Below are positions 36,205 to 45,687 of a stretch of DNA of 64,000 bases, piece after piece; positions within the stretch are counted from its first letter, which is position 1; each line of letters begins with the position of its first letter. The notes beneath the pieces were generated by a model. The model searched no databases, had not been told where the DNA came from, and worked only from the letters and a program-made list of their open reading frames with translations. Origin of the DNA: Rhodopseudomonas palustris HaA2 (GTDB lineage Bacteria; Pseudomonadota; Alphaproteobacteria; Rhizobiales; Xanthobacteraceae). The position numbers were made by a program, and so were the translations under genes. Location of the stretch: NCBI RefSeq assembly GCF_000013365.1, contig NC_007778.1, forward strand, positions 5,256,501 to 5,320,500, read 5' to 3'.

Positions 36205-37446
36205 TCAGATGCCGCGTTCTGGCACGGCGGCTGCGGCCGCCGCCACCCGTTTTCGCGACCAGCCGGTGATCGCGAGCACGACGAGGCCGAGCAGAACCGG
36301 CGGAAACACCGTCAGGTTGACGGTCGCCCAGCCGTAATTCGCCAGCAATTGCCCGGACCCGAACGAGCCCAGCGCCATCATGCCGAACACCACGAAATCG
36401 TTGAACGCCTGCACCTTGTTCTTTTCGCTCGGCTGGTGGGTCTCCAGCACCAGCGCCGAAGCGCCGACGAAGGCGAAATTCCAGCCTACCCCGATCACGA
36501 ACAGCGTCGCCCAGAAATGCGGGGCGGTGATCCCCATCAGGCCGATCGACGCGCCTGCAGCTTCCAGCGCCAGCCCGAGCGCGACCACGCGCGGCGCGCC
36601 GAATTTCGCGATCAGCGAGCCGGTGAAGAAGCTCGGCGCATACATCGCGACGATGTGCCATTGCAGGCCGAAATTGGAATCGCTGATCGGCAGCCCGCAC
36701 ATCTGCATCGCGAGCGGCGCCGACGTCATCACCAGATTCATCATCGGATAGGCGATCGCGCCGCACATCGCCGCGGCGATGAAGCGCGGCTGCCGCACGA
36801 TTTCGAGCAGCGGCCGGCCGCCGGCGAAATCGGCGGGCTGCGGCTTCGGCGCGTCGACGCTCCACAGCACCGCCATCGCGACCAGCGCGACCGCGGCTTG
36901 CACCAGATAGCTGAAGGCGAACAGATAAGGCTGCCAAATGTCCATGGTCCACTGCACCAGCTGCGGACCGAGCACGCCGGCGAACACGCCGCCGGCCATC
37001 ACCCAGGATACCGCCTTGGGGCGATACGCGACGCTGGCGCCGTCGGCGGCGGCGAAGCGATAGGATTGCGACACCGCGCCGTACAGCCCGCCGAGAAAGG
37101 TGGCCACGCAGAACAGCTCGAACGAGCCGTACAGGATCGCCAGCGCGCCGAGCAGGCCGGTGAACGCGCCGCAGCCGGCGCCGATCATGAAGGAGACGCG
37201 GCGGCCATAGCGCCGCGCGATCGCGCCGGTCGGCAGCGTGCCGGCGGCGAGGCCGACCACATACATCGAGATCGGCACGGTCGCGAGCGCCACGCTGGGC
37301 GCGAGCTGCGCGCCGATGATCGAGCCGGTGGCGAAGATCACCGCCGCATTGGCGCCGGTCAGCGCCTGCGCCGCCGCCAGCCGCATCACGTTCGAGCGTG
37401 CGCGCGCATCGTCAGCGAATCCATCGATCGCGGTCGCGTCAACCAT
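36205..37446 (-). CDS. MFS transporter
   Basis: Major facilitator of 413 residues, about 12 helices, with the loop 2-3 motif GAIARRYGRRVSFM (typical G-x3-D/R-x-G-R-R) and a long central loop near residue 190. The N-terminus MVDATAIDGFADDARARSN is cytoplasmic. It probably forms a unit with the next MFS gene, 94 bases downstream. The substrate is unknown. Confidence 0.88.
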   Translation of the reverse strand: MVDATAIDGFADDARARSNVMRLAAAQALTGANAAVIFATGSIIGAQLAPSVALATVPISMYVVGLAAGTLPTGAIARRYGRRVSFMIGAGCGAFTGLLGALAILYGSFELFCVATFLGGLYGAVSQSYRFAAADGASVAYRPKAVSWVMAGGVFAGVLGPQLVQWTMDIWQPYLFAFSYLVQAAVALVAMAVLWSVDAPKPQPADFAGGRPLLEIVRQPRFIAAAMCGAIAYPMMNLVMTSAPLAMQMCGLPISDSNFGLQWHIVAMYAPSFFTGSLIAKFGAPRVVALGLALEAAGASIGLMGITAPHFWATLFVIGVGWNFAFVGASALVLETHQPSEKNKVQAFNDFVVFGMMALGSFGSGQLLANYGWATVNLTVFPPVLLGLVVLAITGWSRKRVAAAAAAVPERGI

Positions 37447-37563
37447 TGGTCGTTTCGCCCTTCACCCGGTTCGTGTGCGGCCGGGCCGCAGGATCGCGCC
37501 GCATCATAGGCCGCAGCGGCCCGCGATCAACTGCCGCGGCCGGACCTAACCTATGCGAAGCAT

Positions 37564-38247
37564 TCAGGTTTCGCCGCTTCGGGAGAAGCACAGGATGAGA
37601 TTGTTGGCCGGCATCTCGACGATTTCGGCCAGAGACAGGCCGCCCCCTGCCGCGAGCTGCTGCAATTCGTCGACGTCGCGCACGCCCCATTCGGCATTGG
37701 CAGCGCGCAGGCTGGTGTCGAACACCGCATTGCTGATCGCGGTATGGTGGCCGTCGCGCTTGAACGGCCCATACAGGATCAAGCGCCCGTCCGGCCGCAG
37801 CGTGCGCGCGGCGCCGGCGAACAGCCCCTCCGCGACCGGCCACGGCGCGATGTGCACGACATTCGCGCAAAACACCGCCGCCAGCGGCCCCGGACCGCGC
37901 CCGTCGGTCATCTCCGCGCACCAGGCCGGATCGGACAGATCGATCCGCAGCGGCGGCCGCACATTGTCGAGCCCCGCGTAAGCGCGCCAGGCGGCAATGC
38001 TGATCAGATGCTGCGGATGACAATCGCTCGGCCACCAGACGATCCCGGGATGCGCGCGGGCGAATGCGATGACGTGCTGGCCGGTGCCGCTGCCGGCCTC
38101 GAGCACGTCGCCCGTTGTTCCGTGCAGCAGCCGGCCCAGCACCTCGCAGATCGCCTGCTGGTTGCGATGAAAGGCGGCGGCGTCGAGCCGGCCGTCGGGC
38201 TCGACCGGCCGACCGTCCTTGCCGAACTCGACCACATAGTCAGCCAT
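37564..38247 (-). CDS. DUF938 SAM-dependent methyltransferase-like protein
   Basis: 227 residues. The SAM-binding loop VLEAGSGTGQHVIAFAR lies near residue 47 and the acidic post-II segment CHPQHLISI near 75; FCANVVHIAPWPVAEGLF is characteristic of the DUF938 family. The start MADYVVEFGKDG has AGGAGCGGGG upstream, while the longer frame reads through non-coding sequence. The substrate is not known for this family. Confidence 0.9.
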   Translation of the reverse strand: MADYVVEFGKDGRPVEPDGRLDAAAFHRNQQAICEVLGRLLHGTTGDVLEAGSGTGQHVIAFARAHPGIVWWPSDCHPQHLISIAAWRAYAGLDNVRPPLRIDLSDPAWCAEMTDGRGPGPLAAVFCANVVHIAPWPVAEGLFAGAARTLRPDGRLILYGPFKRDGHHTAISNAVFDTSLRAANAEWGVRDVDELQQLAAGGGLSLAEIVEMPANNLILCFSRSGET

Positions 38248-38394
38248 CCGCCCCGCTCCTCGTTGATCTGACGCAAGCCGCGTTGTCACTTCCAAGCCAC
38301 ATAGCGAAACAAAGCGGCGGCGACAAACCAAGCCGGCCCGCAACGCCGCCAAGGGCGAATTGACTTTGCGCATTCTGACACTTTTAGTTGTAGG

Positions 38395-38570
38395 CGACGG
38401 TTCCTCTCCGGAGGATCAAAAGGGAATGCGGTGCGGGTGCCTTCGGAAACCCAACTCCGCAGCTGTTCCCGCAACTGTAAGCGGTTCGACTTTCGTCGGA
38501 ATGCCACTGGGAAACTCGGTCCTGGGAAGGCGACGGAAGGTAACCCCGCGAGCCAGGAGACCTGCCGTCA
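38395..38570 (+). promoter_or_regulatory. Cobalamin riboswitch
   Basis: The conserved core is readable: GGGAATGCGGTGCGGGTGCC early, CCGCAGCTGTTCCCGCAACTG in the middle (seen in two parts), GCCACTGGGA, GGGAAGGCGACGG, and the B12 box AGCCAGGAGACCTGCC at 38551-38566. It lies about 120 bases before a TonB receptor gene, where adenosylcobalamin binding would repress expression (class knowledge). Confidence 0.95.
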
Positions 38571-38692
38571 TCCGTGGTCACACGCGAGAGTGCCGGTCGG
38601 GAATTGCAGGCATTGGCTTCATCGGATGCGCAGGCATGTCGATGAAACCTCGTTCGCTGTGACGTGCCACAAACGTCGACCGAGGTTCATCC

Positions 38693-40807
38693 ATGCCGTC
38701 TCGTTCCGATGCCGATTGCCGGCATCATTCCGCGCGCTGCCGCGCGCTGCTGACATCCACCATTCTGGCGTCCAGTCTGTTCGCGAGCGTCGCGCCGGCG
38801 TCGGCGCAGGACAATACGCTGCCCGCCATCAACGTCACCGCGACCCGCAGCTACGAGGGCATCGTCGGCACTTCGAGCACGGTGATCACCGCCGACGACA
38901 TCGCGCATTCGCCGGCGCAGACCGTGCAGGAGATCATCGCGCAGACGCCCGGCGTGCAGACCAGGACGCTGTATGGCGGCGTCAACGGCACCGGCTCGTC
39001 GATCGATCTGCGCGGCTTCGGCGCCACCGCGACCTCGAACACACTGTTCCTGGTCAACGGCCGCCGCCTCAACGACCTCGATCTGCAGGGCGTCGACCTG
39101 TCGAGCATCCCGCTGCAATCGATCGAGCGCATCGAGATCACCCGCGGCAGCAGCGGCGCGGTGCTGTACGGCGACAATGCGGTCGGCGGCGTCATCAATA
39201 TCGTCACCAAGACCGGCGCCGGCGGACCGCCCGCGACGTTCCGGGCCGAAGGCGGCTTCGGCTCGTTCAACCAGCGGCTGGCATCGATTTCCGCGGCGTA
39301 CAATTCCGGGCCGTGGTCGACCTCGGTGTTCGCCAACGGCGTGCGCTCCAACGGCTATCGCGCCAACAACGCGCTGGAACAGAACAACGCGATCGGCGAG
39401 CTGCGCTATGCCACGCCGGATCTCAGCGCCTTCGTCAACGTCTCCGGCGACAATCAGCATCTCGGCCTGCCCGGTTCCCGGATCGTGGATCCCTCGATCG
39501 GCGTCAACCAGCTCCAGACCGATCGCCGCGGCACCAACACGCCGTTCGATTTCGGCGACAAGCAGGGCGCCAACATCACCGCCGGCTTCACCAAATCGCT
39601 GTGGGACGGCGCCGAATTGATCGTCGACGGCGGCGTCCGCGACAAGCGGCAGCAGGCCGGCTATTTCGGCAATGTGCCGCTGTCGAGCTTCAGCGCGAGC
39701 TGGTTCGACGCACATCTGCAGACCTGGTCGATCACGCCGCGGCTGAGCATCACCCATGCGATGTTCGGCCTGCCGTCGAAAATCCTGACCGGTCTCGACT
39801 ATTACGACGCGACCTATGATTCCGACCGCGGCCAGTATCGCAGCACGCCGCCGGTGCACGTCTACAACCTGTCGCAGAAGACGCTGGCCGGCTATTGGCA
39901 GCAGACCGTCGGCATCCTGCCGACCACCGACCTGTCCTATGGCGGCCGGCTGCAGAGCGTCAAAGTCGAGGCCAGCGATCGGCTGAACCCGCTGGCGCCG
40001 GGCTATTTCGGCGAAGCGCAGGCGCTGCCGCTGAGCAGCACCGAAACCCAGCACGCGCTGCATATCGGCCTCGACCATCGCTTCAACGACGTGTTCAGCG
40101 TGTTCGCCCGCGCCGCGCGCGCGTTCCGCACCCCGAATGTCGACGAGCGGGTCTCGTCGGGACCGTCCTACGACGCGTTCTTCAATCCGATTCCGGGCAA
40201 CTTCGCGCTGAAGACCCAGACCTCGGTCGATTTCGAAGCCGGCTTCCGCGTCAAATCGGGGCCGTTCGAGATGCAGACCAGCGCCTACAACATGAATCTC
40301 AACAACGAGCTTCATTACGACCCGGTCAATTTCTACAACACCAATCTCGACCCGACCCGGCGCTATGGCGGCGAGACCAGCGCCTCGTTCCGCGTCAGCG
40401 ATACGCTGCTGCTGCGCGGCGGCGGCGCCTATACCCGCGCGACGTTTCGCGAGGGCCCGTTCTCCGGCAACGACGTGCCGCTGGTGTCGCGCTATACGGC
40501 GAATGCCGGCGTGACCTGGAACGTCTGGCAGAAATACGTCGTGTTCGATGCGACCGCCCGCTACTGGAGCAGCCGCTATATGGACAGCGACGAGAACAAC
40601 CTGCAGACCAAGATCCCGGCGAACGGCACGGTCGATGTCAAGCTGAGCGGCGCCTACGAGCATTTCTTCTGGTCGGCCAGCGTGATCAATCTGTTCAACT
40701 CGCAATATTACGATTACGCGGTGGCGAGCAGTTTCACGCCGGGACGCTACGGCGCCTATCCGCTGCCGGGACGAACCTATCTCGTCAAGGCCGGCGTGAC
40801 GTTCTGA
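38693..40807 (+). CDS. TonB-dependent vitamin B12 receptor, BtuB-like
   Basis: Outer-membrane receptor of 704 residues. Signal peptide about 1-39 (ending ASAQ), TonB box-like LPAINVTATR, plug domain about 50-165 (QEIIAQTPGVQTRT, SIDLRGFGATATSN, ERIEITRGSSGAVLYGDNAVGG read in parts) and a 22-strand-type barrel ending in GVTF with terminal Phe. The cobalamin riboswitch upstream identifies a corrinoid as the likely substrate. No BtuFCD transporter or cob gene is adjacent. Confidence 0.93.
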   Translation: MPSRSDADCRHHSARCRALLTSTILASSLFASVAPASAQDNTLPAINVTATRSYEGIVGTSSTVITADDIAHSPAQTVQEIIAQTPGVQTRTLYGGVNGTGSSIDLRGFGATATSNTLFLVNGRRLNDLDLQGVDLSSIPLQSIERIEITRGSSGAVLYGDNAVGGVINIVTKTGAGGPPATFRAEGGFGSFNQRLASISAAYNSGPWSTSVFANGVRSNGYRANNALEQNNAIGELRYATPDLSAFVNVSGDNQHLGLPGSRIVDPSIGVNQLQTDRRGTNTPFDFGDKQGANITAGFTKSLWDGAELIVDGGVRDKRQQAGYFGNVPLSSFSASWFDAHLQTWSITPRLSITHAMFGLPSKILTGLDYYDATYDSDRGQYRSTPPVHVYNLSQKTLAGYWQQTVGILPTTDLSYGGRLQSVKVEASDRLNPLAPGYFGEAQALPLSSTETQHALHIGLDHRFNDVFSVFARAARAFRTPNVDERVSSGPSYDAFFNPIPGNFALKTQTSVDFEAGFRVKSGPFEMQTSAYNMNLNNELHYDPVNFYNTNLDPTRRYGGETSASFRVSDTLLLRGGGAYTRATFREGPFSGNDVPLVSRYTANAGVTWNVWQKYVVFDATARYWSSRYMDSDENNLQTKIPANGTVDVKLSGAYEHFFWSASVINLFNSQYYDYAVASSFTPGRYGAYPLPGRTYLVKAGVTF

Positions 40808-40840
40808 CACGACATCACGCTTCATCACATCGTGCATGAC

Positions 40841-40877
40841 AGGCCCCGGCAGCAAAGGCTGTTCCGGGGCCTTTTTC
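40841..40877 (+). terminator. Intrinsic terminator of the TonB receptor gene
   Basis: A 9-bp perfect stem AGGCCCCGG/CCGGGGCCT with a 14-base loop, followed by TTTTTCG, 33 bases after the stop codon. Confidence 0.92.
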
Positions 40878-40941
40878 GTGCTACACCCCGCCCTTCCCAA
40901 TCCACGACCTTTCCATTCCAAGACAATCAACGACTGGACGA

Positions 40942-41241
40942 ATGACGAACGACGACAATTCCCGCACCGCCGCACGCGCCGGCGCACAGGAGACCGCCAA
41001 CGCACTGGCCGAGCGCGAAGCCGCGGCCAAGGCGGCGCGCGACAACATGGCCCGGCTGCGCGCGCTGCGACTGGCCCGCGAGGCCGCCGAACCGCAGCGC
41101 AGCGCGCCGGCCAAGGCCAAGCGCAGCGCCGCTGGCGGCAAGACCGCCGCCGCACGAACCACGAGCCGGAAGGCCGACGACAAGCCGCGGCCGCTGTCCG
41201 AATGGCTGGCCGAGCAGCAGAGCGGCGGCCGCCGGACCTGA
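40942..41241 (+). CDS. Hypothetical Ala/Lys/Arg-rich protein
   Basis: 99 residues beginning MTNDDNSRTAARAGAQ. The first ~50 residues are charged and helical (ALAEREAAAKAARDNMARLRAL), a likely coiled coil. A basic Ala/Lys/Arg linker follows (PAKAKRSAAGGKTAAARTT), and the end PRPLSEWLAEQQSGGRR resembles a short conserved tail. No known domain. The basic middle could bind nucleic acid, but this is unsupported. It stands alone. Confidence 0.65.
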   Translation: MTNDDNSRTAARAGAQETANALAEREAAAKAARDNMARLRALRLAREAAEPQRSAPAKAKRSAAGGKTAAARTTSRKADDKPRPLSEWLAEQQSGGRRT

Positions 41242-41407
41242 CGCAATCTCGGCCCGGCGCGTTGCGACGGGCTGGTTTGCGCAAAATGCTGCAAACCCCC
41301 GCCTGATCCTCGACTAGACTGCCGCCGTTGGCTGGCGGCTGTGGAGCTGACAGACCGGAACCGGAACGCGTCGCGGCGCGTTCCATCCGGCTTCGACGAG
41401 ATCGGAC

Positions 41408-41578
41408 ATGATGGGCGGCTGGCGAAAAAAGAAGAAGGACGGCGACGGCGGCAAGGACAAGGCCGGCGATGCGTCCGACAAGGCGGCGCCGGTCCGGTTG
41501 CCGGTCGACGACGTCTACGACACCGGCGACATCGCCGCGCCGGAGCGCGATCGCGACGACGAGCAGCGCGACCTCTGA
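41408..41578 (+). CDS. Small charged hypothetical protein
   Basis: Possible 56-residue protein, MMGGWRKKKKDGDG at the N-terminus and an acidic tail (APERDRDDEQRDL). The charge runs and regular codon third positions favour coding, but no domain is recognised. GAGATCGGAC upstream is a weak ribosome site. Confidence 0.4.
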   Translation: MMGGWRKKKKDGDGGKDKAGDASDKAAPVRLPVDDVYDTGDIAAPERDRDDEQRDL

Positions 41579-41930
41579 GTCTGACGAGGGCCGTTTCCGG
41601 AGTCCGCGCGACGACGCAGCGATTTTGCTGCGCGCGAGCGGATCTGCCGATCGTCACGGGATCGCCGCCATGCGTCCCGCGAATGGACGACGTCCGCTCG
41701 GGGCGCGTCTTGTTGCGATTGGACGAACAGCCCGCGCCACGAATCCCGCCGCATGAAATCTACGCAGTTGCGGGACCGCGCGTGGCGCGCGGCGGCGTCC
41801 AATTCGTTTGAATCCGCGTGTCGCTCGTGACAGCGTCGGACCGATCGTCGGCCAACGACTCGACAATCCGGACGATCGACGTGCCAGCCCGCACCGCAGA
41901 GTGCGGCTTTCAACGAGAAGAGGAAATGCC
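41579..41930. other. Gap upstream of the orphan binding-protein gene
   Basis: About 350 bases; no gene, terminator or repeat element of the five families is seen. It presumably carries the promoter of the following gene. Confidence 0.4.
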
Positions 41931-43151
41931 ATGTCCACCCGCAACGCGCTGCTTGCAGCCGGACTATTTGCGCTCGCCGCAACCCAGCCTGCCTTCGCCC
42001 AGAAGCAATACGGCCCCGGCGTCACCGACACCGAAATCAAGATCGGGCAGACCATGCCCTACAGCGGCCCGGCTTCGGCATATGGCGTGCAGGGCCATGT
42101 CCAGAACGCCTACTACGCGATGATCAACGCGAAGGGCGGCGTCAACGGCCGCAAGATCAACCTGATCAGCCTCGACGACGCCTATTCGCCGCCGAAGACG
42201 GTGGAGCAGACCCGCAAGCTGGTCGAGCAGGACGAGGTGCTGGCGATCGTCGGCACCGTCGGCACGCCGACCAATTCCGCGACTCAGAAATATCTCAACG
42301 GCAAAAAGGTGCCGCAGATCTTCATCTCCACGGGGGCGGCAAAATGGGATGATCCGAAGACCTTCCCGTGGACCACGCAGCTCTATCCTCCCTATCAGAT
42401 GGAAGGCATGATTTTCGCGAAGTACCTGCTCAAGAACAAGCCCGACGCCAAGCTCGGCGTGTTCTCGCAGAACGACGACGCCGGCAAGGACTACGTCAAG
42501 GGCCTGAAGGAAGGGCTCGGCGACAAGGCCAAGACGATGATCGTCAAGGAGGTCACCTACGAGGTCACCGATCCGACCGTCGACTCGCAGATCGTCGCGC
42601 TGAAGGCGTCGGGCGCCGACACGCTGTTCACGATGGCGACGCCGAAATTTGGCGCCCAAGCGATCCGCAAGGTCCACGAACTGAACTGGAAGCCGCTCAA
42701 CTTCGTCGTCAGCGTCGCCAGCTCGATCAAGGGCGTGCTCGAACCCGCCGGCAGCGAAGCCTCGACCGGGTTGCTCACCGCGCTCGCCATGAAGACGCCG
42801 ACCGACCCGCGGTTCGAGAACGATGCCGACGTCAAGGAATTCAAGGAATTCCTGGCCAAGTGGTTTCCGAAAGGCGACATCGCCGACGGCAGCGTGGTGA
42901 TCGGCTACATCTCGGCCTATATGACGGCGAAGACGCTCGAAGCCTGCGGCGACAATCTCACCCGCGACAACCTGCTCAAGCAGGCGACCAACATCAAGCC
43001 GACGGTTGCTCCGCTGCTACTGCCGGGCGTCAAGATCTCGACGCGGCCGGACCGCTACGCGCCCTACACCCAGATGCAGATCGCCCGTTTCGACGGCAAG
43101 AGCTGGGTGCCTGAAGGCGAAGTGTTCAACACCGACGCGACCAGCCAGTAA
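41931..43151 (+). CDS. Liv-type ABC transporter substrate-binding protein, orphan
   Basis: Periplasmic Peripla_BP_6 protein of 406 residues. Signal peptide about 1-23 (ending PAFAQ), then TDTEIKIGQTMPYSGPASAYG. MINAKGGVNGRKI and the KASGADTLF region are typical of branched-chain amino acid/aromatic-type binders. The start MSTRNALLAA has AGAGGAAATG upstream. No permease genes are linked; the next gene is a convergent MFS gene. The ligand is unknown. Confidence 0.92.
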   Translation: MSTRNALLAAGLFALAATQPAFAQKQYGPGVTDTEIKIGQTMPYSGPASAYGVQGHVQNAYYAMINAKGGVNGRKINLISLDDAYSPPKTVEQTRKLVEQDEVLAIVGTVGTPTNSATQKYLNGKKVPQIFISTGAAKWDDPKTFPWTTQLYPPYQMEGMIFAKYLLKNKPDAKLGVFSQNDDAGKDYVKGLKEGLGDKAKTMIVKEVTYEVTDPTVDSQIVALKASGADTLFTMATPKFGAQAIRKVHELNWKPLNFVVSVASSIKGVLEPAGSEASTGLLTALAMKTPTDPRFENDADVKEFKEFLAKWFPKGDIADGSVVIGYISAYMTAKTLEACGDNLTRDNLLKQATNIKPTVAPLLLPGVKISTRPDRYAPYTQMQIARFDGKSWVPEGEVFNTDATSQ

Positions 43152-43193
43152 GGTGGCGACGAACTAACGAGCCGACGAACGGACGTCATCCTG

Positions 43194-43304
43194 AGGTGCG
43201 CGCCCTTGCGCGCCTCGAAGGATGCGAGACGGACCTCGCGGCTCATCCTTCGAGGTCCGACGCGCCGCGCATGAGCGCGACGCGTCGGACACCTCAGGAT
43301 GACG
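43194..43304. repeat. Intergenic palindrome, family A
   Basis: Element CGTCATCCTGAGGTGCGCGC to GACACCTCAGGATGACG with inner CCTCGAAGGATG/CATCCTTCGAGG arms, in a convergent gap. Confidence 0.92.
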
Positions 43305-43420
43305 ATGTGCAGGTCGATGCGGCAGGCCGCTGGTGCGAGGCTCGATACCCGGCCTTCGCCGTTCCGACGCGGCTTCGGCCGTGCAGGCGGGACGAACACC
43401 CGGCCATGACGGAAGAGAAT

Positions 43421-44707
43421 TCACGCCGGCTTGCGAAGGCCGACAGGCGCGACGTCCGAGCTGCTCAGCAGCCTCGCGCGCTCGGTGTTCGGCCACAGCA
43501 GCAGCAGGCCGAGCAGGCCGGAGACGATCATCACCGCGCCGTTGATCACGTAGCCGGTGAGATAGCCCTCGTTCAGCGACGCGGCGTGCTGGACGACGCT
43601 GCCCATCACCAGCGGCGCCACGATGCCGGCGAGCGTGTACAGCGCACCGTAGATCGCGATCGCGGCGCCGCGCTGCGACACCGGGGCGAACTCGGCGATC
43701 ATCGGCGGGCACACCACGTAGATCGATCCGCACAACCCCGAGCCGATCACCAGCGCGGCGATCCGCCCGGTCGGATTGTCGATCAACGGCATCGTCAGCA
43801 GGATCAGTCCGCCGAGCACCAGCGGGGCCGCGCCGAGCACGCCGCGGGCCAGCCGGCTCGACGCGCCGCGCCCCATCAGCAACTGCGACAGCCAGCCGGT
43901 CAGCATCACGACGGCGGCGCCGAACACCCAGGGCGTGATCGAGATCAGGCCGGCCTGGTGCTGGCTGAAGCCGAGCCCGCTGATGATGTAGGTGGTGAAC
44001 CAGGTCAGTCCCAGCGACAGCGCCCAATACGCACCGAACGTCGCCGCGACGCAGCCGATGAAGGTGCGCGAGGTCAGCAGCCGCGCATAGGGGATCCGAG
44101 TCTCCGCCGCCGCCATCGCCGCGGTCGGCACCAGCGGGCCTTCCTTGCCGAGCGCGAGCCACGCCGCCGCCCACATCAGCCCGACAATGCCGAGCGCGCC
44201 GAACGCGTAGTGCCAGGAATGGTTGACGATGATCCAGTTCAGCGCCGGTACCGCCAGGATCACGCCGAACGCCGAGCCCTGCGACAGGATCGCGGTGGGC
44301 AGCGTCCGCTTGTGGTCGGGAAACCATTTGTAGATCGCATGCGCCGCGACCGCGAAGGCCGGGCCTTCGCCGGCGCCGAGGATGATGCGGCAGATCAAGA
44401 GCGTGGTGAAGCTGACGGTGCCGACCATCGGAAACTGCGCCACCGCCCAGATCAGGGCCAGCACCAACAGCACCCAACGGGTGTCGACCCGGTTGACGAC
44501 GAAGCCGACGACGACCGCCGTGATCGAGAACAGGAAGAAAAACGACGAGCCGAGCAGGCCGAACTGTTCGGGTGTGAGACCGAGCTCTTGGGTGATCGGC
44601 ACGCCGGCGAGGCCGACGACGATCTTGTCGGCGAAGTTGACCACCATGAACAGGAACAGGAGGAAGGTGATCCTCCAGGCGCCCTTCGGCGTGGAATGCC
44701 CGTCCAA
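43421..44707 (-). CDS. MFS transporter, ACS (anion:cation symporter)-like
   Basis: 428 residues, about 12 helices. The helix-1 segment LFLFMVVNFADKIVVGLAGVPITQ and the helix-4 motif GAGEGPAFAVAAHAIYKWFP are typical of the ACS family, which carries organic anions such as phthalate, glucarate or other carboxylates. The start is a TTG preceded by GGGAGG. It converges on the orphan Liv-type binding-protein gene. The substrate is unknown. Confidence 0.88.
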   Translation of the reverse strand: MDGHSTPKGAWRITFLLFLFMVVNFADKIVVGLAGVPITQELGLTPEQFGLLGSSFFFLFSITAVVVGFVVNRVDTRWVLLVLALIWAVAQFPMVGTVSFTTLLICRIILGAGEGPAFAVAAHAIYKWFPDHKRTLPTAILSQGSAFGVILAVPALNWIIVNHSWHYAFGALGIVGLMWAAAWLALGKEGPLVPTAAMAAAETRIPYARLLTSRTFIGCVAATFGAYWALSLGLTWFTTYIISGLGFSQHQAGLISITPWVFGAAVVMLTGWLSQLLMGRGASSRLARGVLGAAPLVLGGLILLTMPLIDNPTGRIAALVIGSGLCGSIYVVCPPMIAEFAPVSQRGAAIAIYGALYTLAGIVAPLVMGSVVQHAASLNEGYLTGYVINGAVMIVSGLLGLLLLWPNTERARLLSSSDVAPVGLRKPA

Positions 44708-44994
44708 GGCGGCCTCCCGATGACGTCATTGCCGGTTCTTATTGCGAACCTGTTGCGATGCTGCCGCCGATCGGGCGGGAATGCAATCACGCATTCGTCA
44801 GAATGTCGCATGGGCGATGCTTTGAGCCGCGTGCAGTGCGAACAAGCCTGCGTCCGGTTATTGAGTCGTGCAGGCGCGGTCACCATATCGGCCGGATGTA
44901 GTTCATTGGGACATCATGATGACCGGTTCGACGACGCATAGCGCCGCGCGTTTTGCAGCGCACAGGACGAAGACGCTGCGCAGCCCATGCAACC
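44708..44994. other. Divergent gap between the MFS and ABC ATPase genes
   Basis: About 290 bases; nothing beyond the expected promoter region is recognised. Confidence 0.35.
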
Positions 44995-45687
44995 ATGCGC
45001 ACTGACGTGTCGAGCCGGCCGGATCATCGGCTGATGTTGACCGTTTCCGGCTTGACCAAATCCTATCGTTCGGGACAGGACAGCGTCGCCGTGCTGCGCG
45101 GCGTCGATTTCGCGTTGGCTGCGGGTGAAAGCGTGGCGCTGACTGGCGAATCCGGGAGTGGCAAGAGCACGCTGCTGCATCTGATCGCCGGACTCGACCA
45201 GCCCGATGGCGGCGAGATCGTCTACGGCGATCTGACGATCTCGCGGCTCGCCGACGCCGCACGCGCCGCCTTCCGCCGCGAACGGCTCGGCCTGGTGTTT
45301 CAGCAGTTCAATCTGATCCCGAGCCTGACCGTCGCCGACAATCTGTCGTTCCAGTCGCGGCTGGCGGGTCGCCACGACGCGCAATGGCACGCCGAACTGA
45401 TCGAGCGGCTCGGCCTCGGCGCGCTGCAGAAGCGCTATCCGGAGCAACTCTCCGGCGGCCAGCAGCAGCGCGTCGCGATCGGCCGCGCGCTGGCGGTGAA
45501 GCCCGTCCTGCTGCTCGCCGACGAGCCGACCGGCAATCTCGACGAGGCCACCGCCGACGACGTGCTGGCGCTCGCCCGAGATCTGGTGCGCCGCACCGGC
45601 TGCGGCTTTCTGATGGTGACGCACAGCGAACGGCTCGCCGCCATGCTCGACCGCAGGGTCAATCTGCATGCGGGGCTGATCCATTGA
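44995..45687 (+). CDS. ABC transporter ATP-binding protein (LolD/MacB-like)
   Basis: About 230 residues. Walker A TGESGSGKST, Q-loop in VFQQFNLIPSLTVADNL, signature LSGGQQQRVAIGRAL, Walker B LLLADEPTGNLD, H-loop MVTHS. This pattern is that of the LolD/MacB/DevA group, which works with FtsX-type permeases. An alternative start lies at 45034. The stop overlaps the TTG start of the permease (TTGA). Confidence 0.93.
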   Translation: MRTDVSSRPDHRLMLTVSGLTKSYRSGQDSVAVLRGVDFALAAGESVALTGESGSGKSTLLHLIAGLDQPDGGEIVYGDLTISRLADAARAAFRRERLGLVFQQFNLIPSLTVADNLSFQSRLAGRHDAQWHAELIERLGLGALQKRYPEQLSGGQQQRVAIGRALAVKPVLLLADEPTGNLDEATADDVLALARDLVRRTGCGFLMVTHSERLAAMLDRRVNLHAGLIH

